64,000 bases of DNA from Sordariomycetes sp. S80-01Y (taxonomy: Eukaryota > Ascomycota > Sordariomycetes), in NCBI GenBank assembly GCA_037042185.1, contig JAXQJY010000031.1, positions 2,294,001 to 2,358,000 on the forward strand, given 5' to 3'. Below the pieces are notes generated by a model, which saw nothing but the letters and a program-made list of their open reading frames with translations, was not told where the DNA came from and ran no database searches. The translations under genes were made by a program, and so were the position numbers. Positions 33,013-42,460 of this stretch are shown piece by piece (position 1 is the stretch's first letter; each line of letters starts with the position of its first letter).

Positions 33013-34013
33013 GGTGACGGGTGACGGTGATCGAGCGATGATCAGACACTGTGTCAGACCCTGTGTCGGAAGTGAGGACAAAGGCGATGAGGAGGAAGAG
33101 AGGAGAGACGGGGCGAAGCAGCTCGACGCGGACGCGGCTGCGTGTTAAATGGCGGCTGCCCCTGTCGATACGGATGCGGCCTCTCTGCCACTGCCAATGG
33201 ATGTCTCTGCGCGCTCCGTCCTCTGTGCCCTCCTCTGCCTGGTCTGCCCGCTCTGCCTCTTCTTCTGGAAGAAGTCCAAAGGTGCGCTGGGGCCAAGGTG
33301 TACCGGGGGGGCGACTCGGCCACGGCACCTCCCATTGGCAGGCTGACGACGACGATCCCTGTCGGCCTCGTCCAACGCACCCAAGCCAAGACTTTGGGCG
33401 TGTCTTGGCCCTGATAAGAGCCTCTGGGAGGGGGGAGGAGGAAGGCTCGCGACGCCCACGACGCGGCACCTGACGACGACTCAGCCAGAGGGGGACCCTC
33501 CTCCCCTATCGTCGCTCATCTCCGCCCTCCCCCAGGCTCGGTTCGCTGGGGCCGCTCCTTTGTACGTAACGCGCTCGGGTGTCGTTGGCTCGTTGGGGAG
33601 GCAGATGGAGTCGTGGGACCTCGTGAGGCTGAGGGAGAGGCTCTCTCGCTCGCCCCCTCTCCACGGGGAAATAGGCTCGCGCTGGGCCCGGCCGCGGCGC
33701 GGAGAAGCTGGGGAGGCGCGCACTACGAGGGGCAGCTTTAGGTAATGAGTTACTGTCTTCAGCGTACGGCTGCAGCGTAAAAGCGAGGTCACGACAGAAC
33801 TGGCGCGACGGCCGACGCAAAGCGCGAACCTTTGTCCACGGCACCGCACGCCAAGGCTCGCTGGGCTCGCTGGGCTCCCCCCTCCCCGGGCGTCTAGAAG
33901 CCCGCGTCGAAGCCCTGTGCAGGAATACAGAAGGCCCTAACGAGCCCTGTGCCGCGGCGCACTAACGCTCCTACGGGCGGTCATCGGGCGCTGTTAGATA
34001 AGGCAGGTTGGCA

Positions 34014-34042
34014 GCCCCCCCCGGCGCAGGGAGGGGGGGCGG
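34014..34042. repeat. Homopolymeric C and G tracts
   Basis: A C8 run, then GGCGCAGGGA and a G7 run, make a short low-complexity segment that can also pair as an inverted repeat. Confidence 0.5.
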
Positions 34043-34640
34043 CTCAATTAAGCTTACCACTGATTGGCGTCTGCCCGATCCACCCCCGCAAGCCAAGACA
34101 GGCTAGTGCGCGCCAAGACGAAGCCAAGTCGCTGCCCAGGCGTCCTGTGGCGTCCCATGGCGTCCTCTCGGGCTGTCTGAGCGCTGTGGGCTTCCTGCGG
34201 GCTTCCTGTGGTCGTCCTGCTGGCGTCCCAGGCGTCGTCCATGTGCTTGTCATCACACATTCCTGCTATTCGCCCCGTGGGGCTGTACCAACTATTAGAG
34301 TTCGCCAAGGGTCTCCATGCGTGCGCAGACGAGTAATGATTAATTTATTGCACTCTTTCGTCTGGAGCATGTGATTGCGGACGCTCGGTGAGATGCCTTC
34401 GAGTTCCTTGCTGGCTGACCCGGCGCCATCCCTGGGACCACCCCTGCTCTGTGAATCTACTTCGTACTGCTCGCGTGCCTCGACGTCGTCTCCATGTCAG
34501 CACCGCACACGTAATAGAAGACACGCTCCATCTCCGTCTGGCTCACGCTGATCTTGTTCGTCTCTGTAGACTCCTCCATTCCCGCCGTGCCGCCGAACCT
34601 TCCGTGGTCGTTACTCACGCCAAGATGACCATCTGAGGGG

Positions 34641-34943
34641 TCATTTGCGCAGCATCATGGGGGCCAAAAAGCAGCCTGTTGGGAAACCCGTCGTCTCGTC
34701 GGCTGCAAGCGGTGCTCCCTGGACACCGTGTCGAGAAAGGGTGACACGGCGAGCAGGAGGACGACTTGAGGGACCAGGCACGGACAGTGGGAATCTGATT
34801 CTGCCCACCCTCTCGAGAAGAACTTCCTCCAAGGCATCCGCCACGGTAGAGCGCACAATCAACCCCTGCAGCGGCGTGTAGATCCATTCACTGTTGGCGA
34901 GCTTTTCGAAAACAGAAGCCTCAACAGCACCCGTTGTTCGCAT
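34641..34943 (-). pseudogene. Possible decayed coding fragment
   Basis: One minus-strand frame reads FEKLANSEWIYTPLQGLIVR and continues into an Ala/Leu/Glu helix-like stretch. A different frame just upstream reads TKALMQSFFPSVMAPALGSE before a stop. The two protein-like pieces in shifted frames suggest a frameshifted relic of a former gene. I cannot name the family, and chance is a real alternative. Confidence 0.2.
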
Positions 34944-35613
34944 CCTCCGACCCCAGTGCGGGTGCCATTACACTCGGGAAGAAGCTCTGCATCAGGGCCT
35001 TGGTCGTCTCAGAGAAGACCTAGTCGCTCGCTGATAGTGAAATCTGCCGCCAAGGGTATACTTCATTGCGATGGCGTTTGCCACGTACTGGTTGAGTTGT
35101 CGATGGGAACTCCTGAGGCAGCCATCTTACCGATGAGCAAGCTCACGCCTGAAGTCCAAATTACGTTTCTCGGCTTGTCGGGTCCGCTATTCGTACATTG
35201 CATACGTAGTCCGTACCTAGCTCGATTTCAGCGATAAGGTTCAGGATTCAGGGGACGCGAGCCAAGATGCCCCCACAGCCTCGGTCTTGGGTGAGGTGAA
35301 GCAGGTTTCCTGTCGCGTGCCAATATTCAATGGTGCGATCGCCCGTTCTTGGGCACTATCCAAGCTCAATGTGGCATACTCGAGATCTTAGGACTCGCAT
35401 TGAGCTGCGGCCTCGGTCGCGACGACACAAGTATGCAGGGAACAAGATGGCGATGAGGATGCGTGATCCCGTATCAGATTCCTCCGCATGCGATCTAGCG
35501 AGCTCGAAATTCTCGATCAAGACGTAGATAATTGCTACATTACACGGCGCGGTCCTGCCCAGCATGTACGCGTCTCCTAATCTCGTCGAGAACCTCCACG
35601 GGCGAACGTTACG

Positions 35614-36792
35614 CTAGAATATTGCCAACGCATTTGGTGGACTGGCGCAACCCCCCGGGAGATTCAAAGGAGAGCTCGTCAAGAAGAACGACCATCTCTG
35701 CTGCCGCTCGCATTCTTTGGAAAGCTCCTCCAGATCCCACATCTCCCCAATCGGCATGCCCCAGCCGGGAAGAAGGAAATCGTGAAGGCCTTTGTGAGAA
35801 GTCAGCCCTGTTAGCACACGCCGAGCGGAAGCTCGTTCACTTACGCCATTGATCGTCCATGGGTACGACTTCTACTCCGTTGTTGTCGCTCGCAACAGCT
35901 GCAAAGTGATTGTCCCAGAGCCATCGAAGCGTGTCCTCGCAGCCTTTCAAGCCCGCCCAAGCATACGCGTTCGTCACGTACTTTGAGCGGTCATCTGGAC
36001 CGTGCTCGTCGTACCACTTCGTCCAGCCCATGCGGATCAAAAGGATGTCTCCGGGCAGAAAGGTGATTCCTGAATCCTTTGCCATCTCATCGAGCTCTGG
36101 GACGGTGACGGCGTGATCTGACATGGGATGGTACTCGATGCCCTTGCGCTCTGCGTACTTGACGTAGTCCAGCAGAACACCGCGGCCGACGATACCTCCC
36201 CGTTTTGTCCAATCTGCATATTCGTCAGACCGATGTCTCGTCAGGCTTTGATATCAATTTATTTACTTTCAACTCCCAGGTGCGGTCCCTTGGTCACATC
36301 CTCATGCCGATGGCCGTTGTAGTACATTCCCGTATGGGAGTTACCCCAGTGGCCTGACCAAGTTAGCACTCAGCAGCTCTTACGTACATTGAACTTACGC
36401 AACCCGTCCCACTGGCTGCCGGTCTGCGTGTTGATGCTGATTTCGTCGTCCCAGGAGTAGAAGTCAAATCCGGGCTTCTTCCGCCAGTCAACGTGCTCAT
36501 GTTTCAGTATGGACCGCCCCATCGTCGGCTCGCTCAGCTTGTCGAGCCCCCAGTTCAGCGCGACGCTTTTGCCGAGGCGTATCTCGTCTTTCGCTCGCAG
36601 CACGACTTTCTCGGTCAGAAGGTTCAGGGTTCCGAGCTCGTCTTTGACGCCGTCCTTGTCGAACAGCCCCCAGGCAAAGCCATGTCTTCGCGCGATCAGC
36701 AAGCGTCTGGGACGTGGAGTTCACCATACGCACCTCTCGCCTGGAACCGGAGGCATATCCTTCCATAGGGGCAGACTTTCAGCGTCCATCAT
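35614..36792 (-). CDS. Cyclase-family (PF04199-like) metal-dependent hydrolase
   Basis: Five exons (36792-36734, 36685-36399, 36353-36267, 36213-35845, 35789-35614; introns 45-55 bp) encode 325 residues. All splices restore family sequence: MPPVPGER|HGFAWGLFDKDGVKDELGTL, DGLR|HWGNSHTGMYYNG, WTKRGGIVGRGVLLDYVKYA, and a typical ending of GLHDFLLPGWGMPIGEMWDL to CASPPNALAIF. The cyclase family includes kynurenine formamidase and other enzymes opening cyclic or amide bonds with a bound metal. This fungal branch has HWGNSHTGMYY where formamidases have HxGTHxDxP, so the metal site differs and the substrate is unknown. It lies 351 bp downstream of an alcohol dehydrogenase in the same orientation, followed by a flavin dehydrogenase, which suggests a shared catabolic pathway. 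The third intron's donor (GTAAAT) is the least certain joint. Confidence 0.88.
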
Positions 36793-37143
36793 ACGTGACC
36801 GAAGAGAGGACGATTGACCGGTGCGCCGAAGTTCGCGTTTTGAGTCCTGACTCAGTAGACCAGCCTTGCCGGTCTCGATTAAACTCCGATGTTGTCAAAC
36901 TACTGAGTAAGTGCTCATATCAATCCCTAGGATAGGGAATTTACAAGATTCCGGGGTATATGGAGGCGGGTTCACGGTAGTCTGGAGTCGTTCCTGATAT
37001 CCAGCTCGTTGTACTAGGTTCCCTCCGCGCCGGGAAAGCTTATCCTTGCTGCGAAATTCTACGCAAAGCTGTAACATGGTATGAACTCGTGTGCACATGA
37101 TAGTCAAGATGAAATCGGCTTATTCACGCAGAGACTCATTGCC
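36793..37143. other. Intergenic within the catabolic trio
   Basis: This 351-bp gap between co-directional minus-strand genes should hold the cyclase gene promoter. No gene or clear motif seen. Confidence 0.5.
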
Positions 37144-38354
37144 TCAGAACTTTACGGCCATTCTTCCCCGCGCTGTGTGGTTCTGCATCTTCTCAACCAT
37201 CAGCGGCAGATCCTCGAGCGCAAAGTACTCCGTCTTGGAAACAATATTGTGCTTGGCACTGAACTCAACCGCCGGTCTGGTGTTATGGCATTGCCCGTTG
37301 TTAGCGCCCATGACTTTGTACCTGCACAAGGCGATGTCGAACACGTTCAGCTCGATGGGTTGGGCGGGAATCCCGACACACATGAGTATCCCGCGTCCAG
37401 GACGTATGATGGCAGGCATTCCCGCGTACGCCTGTTTGCTCGCGGTGAAGTTGACTGCTGCATCCACGCCGCCCTCCGTAACGTCTAGGATCTTCTGGGT
37501 GTAGCTCGTCCCGCCATCCTGAGCCGCTGTAGGATCCAAGACGTGCTCTGCTCCAGCTGATTTCGCTTCCTCCAACGCCATTGGAGCTGTATCTACGCCA
37601 ATGACCCTGTATCCCATGGCCCTGGCGTATTGAACCGCTAAAAGACCAAGCCCTCCGCACCCAATGATTGCAACCCAGCTGTTTGCCGGGAGTTTGAGGT
37701 CATCGATGGCATGAAACGCCGTCACACCGGCGCAGAACAAAGGCGCGGCGGCGACTGGATCAAGGCCCTTGGGCAGCGTAATGGCGTTGTGCCAATCAAC
37801 AACTGCGTATTCGGCGAAGTAGCCGTCTACACCGAAGCCCTGCATAAGAGGCTTGCTCTTCTCACACCAGAGGTTGTGCCTGTACATAAGTCAACCAGGA
37901 CTCGGCTCGCCGATCTCATGACTCTAGGTTACTTACACGTTTCTACAGGGAAAGCAGTCGTAGCACACATTAGTTGCGGGATTGAAGCCAATGTTGTCTC
38001 CAACCTCGAACCCTTGCACGTCGGAGCCCCATTCGATCACCTGGCCCGTCGCCTCATGTCCCATCGTGGTAGGCTTGTCTGGGTATTGCATCTCGGCGTT
38101 CTTCTCAAATATCATGATATCCGAGTGACACAATGAGGCGCAGAGTATCTTGACCAAGATCTCATTTCTCTTGGGCGTGGGCACCGGGACTTCGTTGAGC
38201 TTGATCTTGAGGTCCTTCGGGTCCATCCTAAACTTTTGTCAGCACACTGTCCCATCCCCGGCGCCGTCATAGACGTGGGAACTGTGATTATCTCACGAAC
38301 ATACTGCTGAGCCTTCATCGTCGCCTTCCTCGCCGAGCCATTTTGAGAAGTCAT
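37144..38354 (-). CDS. Zinc-dependent alcohol dehydrogenase
   Basis: Three exons (38354-38305, 38227-37937, 37879-37144; introns 77 and 57 bp) encode 358 residues. This is a zinc-type MDR alcohol dehydrogenase, oxidising an alcohol with NAD(P)+ in the cytosol. Catalytic-zinc ligands appear as CASLCHSD and GHEATGQV. The structural-zinc lobe has the four-Cys spacing C-x2-C-x2-C-x7-C (VCYDCFPCRNVHNLWC). The Rossmann motif is IIGCGGLGLLAVQYARAMGY, followed by an acidic residue (GVD) suggesting NAD+. Sequence resembles fungal/bacterial secondary alcohol dehydrogenases of the AdhP/CAD range rather than class III ADH. It lies between the cyclase-family gene and the flavin dehydrogenase, all co-directional, so it could oxidise an alcohol intermediate of one pathway. 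The alcohol is unknown. Confidence 0.92.
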
Positions 38355-38736
38355 CCTTGTCTTAGGGCACTAACGGTACTAAAAGTCGATAGAGCTTAGT
38401 CCTTTCACAAAGCAATTCACATTGGCATTGATGTAGTTTTGCTTTTGTCTCAGAGTGCAGACCGGGAATGGGACTCCGATGTGGTTCTCGTCTTGAGCAG
38501 GATAACGGCACCCGGCGCGAGAATACCAATCCGCATTTGGAACTCATCTTCTCCCAACTCGGAAATAAGAAGACTTCCGGCCTCGGCCGTTCTCTGAGGA
38601 GTACTAGTCATTATAGTCGGAAAATGAGCATCCGGCAGCACCTCGCGGCTTATGGACCTTACCAATCAACCATTCAGACAAGCAGCTTCGTCGTAAGCAG
38701 GTAGCCCGGTGGGACAGATGAATTACTATGCTATCA
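38355..38736. other. Intergenic within the catabolic trio
   Basis: This 382-bp gap between co-directional minus-strand genes probably contains the ADH promoter. Nothing else seen. Confidence 0.5.
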
Positions 38737-40587
38737 TTAATCAGACCGTTTGATTTCCTTGTCCCCAAGGTGGTTGGCGGCAATATAGCCAAACGTGAGG
38801 CCAGGTCCCAGAGTCGAGCCAGCCCCTGCGTAGGTTCTGCCCATCACGCTCGCAGACGAGTTGCCAACCGCATACAGTCCCTTTATAGGCTCATATTGGC
38901 CTTTCTTGGTTTCTTTCAGCGCCTGCGCATGCTCGTCCGTCAAAACTCCACCCTTGGTTCCCAGGTCACCAGGCCAGATCTTGACAGCATAGAATGGCCC
39001 CTTCTCGAGAACACCCAGGTTGGGGTTGGGATACGATGGGTCCCCCAAGTAGCGATCATACGGACTTTTTCCTCGGTCGAAATCCTCATCGACGCCGGCT
39101 TTGACAAAACCATTAAATCTTTCCACGGTCTTAACCAGCTCCTCTTTTGGAACGTCGATTGCCTGAGCGAGGCCTTCGAGATTTTCGCTCTTGACCAGGA
39201 AGCCGGAATCAAGAGTTGACTGCGGCGTGTAGCCAGGTAGCAGCTTCCCAGCGAGGACGTAGCGATTGCGATGGTTAGAATCCATTATCATGTAAGCCGG
39301 GATGGCCGGATGGGACTTAGCATGCTCCCAGAGTTTTGTCCCTAAGGTGTTGTAGTTCTGTGATTCATTGGCAAACCGGTGGCCCTCTTGATCGACGATG
39401 ATCGAGTGTGGTAGGACCCTGTCATAGAGACACCAGTACGCTTGGTTAGTCGCCGGGTCTATGATGGATGTTCCCCACCAAGCCGAGTCCATTAAGGCTA
39501 ACGCAGCGCCTACTCCCTGAGCAGCGGTTATGGCATCGCCAGTGTCGTCTTTGTGGGTGGAAGTCCAGTCCGATGTGATGCCCTTTGCCTGATGCAGTTT
39601 TCGCATCTCTGGGTTCTTGGCAAAGCCTCCAGCCCCGAGGACAACGCCGCGAGTGGTGTGGACTTTGACGATCTTCCCTTCGTGCTCGACAGCGGCACCA
39701 GTGACATTGCCCTCCTTGTCTGTTATAAGATCTTTGAGGGGGCTCGAGGTCCAGATCGAGGTACCCTGAAGGACGTTGAGGTATATCAGCTGGCTTATCA
39801 TGGACACACCAAGCGTGGTCTGCTGCTGTCCCAGTATCCAGGGAGGGTAGACCCGTAGTCCAAATACCTTGGCTGCGGTCGTCTTCCCTCCCCAATCGGC
39901 CCGAGCCCGGACCATCTTGGACAGCTCAAACGTGTACATGGCGACAGGCGCCCGAGCCGGGTTGATATTGAGCATGTCTTTCCACGGGCCGAGCTTGTTG
40001 ATGTCAAAGGCGCCGGCCTCGATGGATCTTCCACCAATCTGGGCGCCTGGATGGAACTGGTGATAATCAGGATACCCAGGAGTTGGCGTCCATCTATATC
40101 CTGCCGACTCGAGGAACCTGACCATCTCAGGACCTTGCTCCAAAAATGCCAGCTTTCGCTCCCGGGAAGACGCAGGCCCGACGTCGCCAATGATGCTCTC
40201 CATGTACTGCAGAGCTTTGCCCAGGCTGTCATTTTGGCTGTCGCGCTCCTTGTGGTGGACGTGGGTGTTTGGGATCCAGCACCCACTTCCCGAGAAGCAT
40301 GAGGTGCCTCCCACCCTGGCCGCTTTCTCGGTCACCAAGACTGAAAGGCCGAGTGAGCGCGCGCGGAGGGCTGCAACGAGGGCGCCTCCGCCGGAACCTA
40401 CAACGAGGACGTCGGTTTCGTAATCGCCATTCTCTCGCCGACGCACATTGTCTGCAGAGCGCACAATGGAATCTGGCGGCAGATGGTGCCGTTTCTGATA
40501 TGTGCGGAACCCTGCGATGGCAGCTACCGATGCAACGGAAACGACAGCCCCGACGCGGATGCGACGAGAGCTAGCTGTGGAAGCCAT
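38737..40587 (-). CDS. FAD-dependent 3-ketosteroid-dehydrogenase-like oxidoreductase
   Basis: A single exon of 616 residues, taken from the first ATG in frame (40587). The N-terminus is basic with a short hydrophobic segment (VGAVVSVASVAAIAGF) that may anchor the enzyme to a membrane or target an organelle; this is unusual for the family. The FAD-binding motif follows: VLVVGSGGGALVAALRARSL, then RVGGTSCFSGSG. The C-terminal flavin motif GLYAVGNSSASVMGRTYAGA plus GSTLGPGLTFGYIAAN is characteristic of 3-ketosteroid delta-1 dehydrogenases and related FAD_binding_2 enzymes (fumarate reductase/flavocytochrome c superfamily). Those desaturate ring ketones or related substrates. It is the first gene of the co-directional trio with ADH and cyclase. 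Whether the substrate is a steroid is not known. Confidence 0.9.
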   Translation of the reverse strand: MASTASSRRIRVGAVVSVASVAAIAGFRTYQKRHHLPPDSIVRSADNVRRRENGDYETDVLVVGSGGGALVAALRARSLGLSVLVTEKAARVGGTSCFSGSGCWIPNTHVHHKERDSQNDSLGKALQYMESIIGDVGPASSRERKLAFLEQGPEMVRFLESAGYRWTPTPGYPDYHQFHPGAQIGGRSIEAGAFDINKLGPWKDMLNINPARAPVAMYTFELSKMVRARADWGGKTTAAKVFGLRVYPPWILGQQQTTLGVSMISQLIYLNVLQGTSIWTSSPLKDLITDKEGNVTGAAVEHEGKIVKVHTTRGVVLGAGGFAKNPEMRKLHQAKGITSDWTSTHKDDTGDAITAAQGVGAALALMDSAWWGTSIIDPATNQAYWCLYDRVLPHSIIVDQEGHRFANESQNYNTLGTKLWEHAKSHPAIPAYMIMDSNHRNRYVLAGKLLPGYTPQSTLDSGFLVKSENLEGLAQAIDVPKEELVKTVERFNGFVKAGVDEDFDRGKSPYDRYLGDPSYPNPNLGVLEKGPFYAVKIWPGDLGTKGGVLTDEHAQALKETKKGQYEPIKGLYAVGNSSASVMGRTYAGAGSTLGPGLTFGYIAANHLGDKEIKRSD

Positions 40588-42460
40588 GTATAAGCCGGCT
40601 GTTAGAAGTGGACGCTTGAAGCACAAGGCATTAACAAGTCTCTTAGGGAAGCAGTGAAAGTCAATTTGGATTCGAGACAATACCTCAGCAGCAGGGAATG
40701 ATTGACACTGGACTCTCTCATCTCACTCTCGCCCTTGCTGTTCAATCTCATTTATGCCCTTGTCGCGGAAAATGAGTTCCCAGAGGATAACGAAACTCCT
40801 GGTGCGGGGAGCAGCACGCTAACCCCGCCATGCCGCTGGCTCTTGGCAGGCCAAGCAGGATATTCCGGGGGACTGTGGGGAGCTCAGGAAGACGTCAGGC
40901 CGGGCTTCGGACTGGAACCCTGCGATGGCGATCTGGTGGCGGCGGTAGAGGTGTGCGGGCCAAACGCTAGGGTCCTATCTCTGTGGAAGAACCGGTCCGA
41001 AGTAGCTGTTGAAGCAAGTTATCCCATACTCACTCCGCCGGTGCCTCAGGGCTGGCGTCGCCTTGGCTATTATAGGGTTGTGAACAGTGCAGCGTGGCGA
41101 TGTGAGCGTCGAAATTTTGACCATGTCCGTCTTCCTTGGTTGATCTGCCATAAGAGGGATTACAACACCATGATTTGGCCAGCGTACCAGGCCAGTGGAG
41201 TCACGGTCGTCTCTGCGAATGCTTCTCGATGGCCCGCGCCTAGAGGCTTTTGATGTGTGCACGACAGGGGCTCGAGAGGAAAAATGGCCTGGGCGGTGTG
41301 CCGGCTTCATCAAGAGATTCTCGGGCCTTTTCAAGTCGTAGACCAAGGCCTCGGAGGCGGTCTAATCGGGCTCTAGTGTGAGATCCGGGGTGCCATCATG
41401 AGCGAGGTCTCGACCAGCTCGGTTTTGGACACCTAGCACGCTTACGGGCTCATCGTCTTACCTCACCTAGATCAGAAGACGCTCTGTATCTGCCGGTTCG
41501 CTCCAGCCCCTGGATAATTAAGGTTCAAAGTGTACTTACCTTACCCTCAGATCCTTTGTGGGATCAGGGAGGAAACATGGCACCAATCGGTATAGCCAAA
41601 CAAAGCTTAACTGACGACACGCGGCCACCGAGAGCAGAAACGGGCCTTTTACAAGCTCTTGCGAGAAGTGGTAAAAGGCTTCTCGATTCGCGTGAGCATC
41701 CCGCCTGCATGTCATCCGTGGGAACCGCTCATGCCACCTGGTCTGAGTGTCTTGGACGTAAAGGTCATTTGCCGCCTAAAATGCGACCCCAACCCAGGGG
41801 CGTCCCGCCCGCAAGCCTCACAAGACGGTAGCATCACAAGAAAACCCGGCCAGCCTTGCAGGTCAGATTCGGCCCGTCAAATAAGCTATTCCAGGAGGAT
41901 TCTAGGCGATGCATGCTCTGTGCCTGCTTCAAACGGCGCGTTGGCATCGTGGCCTTCCTCATCGGGCAACTAGACCTTGTCCAGACTTGGCAAAATCCGA
42001 CGTCAGCAGCACTTGGCCCGTGACATGCCGAAGAATAAGCTTATTCCTCCGCATTCCTGGCGTCGAATCCAGAAACACAGCCAGCGGACCAGCAACGAGA
42101 AGGGGAAAGTCGGTTATGCTAGCGCCGCGATGGCCTGCATGGCGCAGGAACCAAGGCTTACAAGGCTCCCCGAAGCTCGAGAAATTTCCACCACTCTGCG
42201 GAGGAGCAAGGTAACGTCTCATAGAAACCAAGAGTGTCTTGCATTCGGTCATCGTGAGCAGCCTCATGATTTCGGCGACTTGGCAGCATCTCCGGGGAGA
42301 ATGTAACGGTGAGCGGTCTTGCGCCATTGAGGCGGAGACATGGCTAGACTGGCCATAAGGGGGGTCTCGTGGGTATATGAGGACGGCATCTCCAGAGGAT
42401 GTATGAAGTTTTACCATCTGCCAATCTCCTCTTCACAGTCCCGTCTTCGAGGTTATCACC
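40588..42460. other. Divergent intergenic region, no gene supported
   Basis: About 1.87 kb between the FAD enzyme (minus) and GH81 (plus). The longest plus frame (40,702-41,253) opens with TTG and has no family motif. The right end contains a TATA element for GH81. Confidence 0.45.
42374..42380 (+). promoter_or_regulatory. Probable TATA box of the GH81 gene
   Basis: TATATGA lies 81 bp upstream of the GH81 ATG, the same spacing as for the lytic-transglycosylase-like gene. Confidence 0.5.

Larger units (their letters stand above)
33013..35613. other. Intergenic, no intact gene; possible decayed fragment
   Basis: About 2.6 kb upstream of the SLC6 gene and downstream of the cyclase gene. It contains C- and G-homopolymer tracts near 34,014-34,042 and direct short repeats of GGCGTCC around 34,139-34,240. 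Minus-strand pieces in 34,640-34,943 look protein-like but are broken by stops. Confidence 0.45.

Noticed and set aside
40702-41253. 183-codon plus-strand frame upstream of GH81
   Set aside because: It begins at TTG, contains no usable early ATG and shows no family motif.
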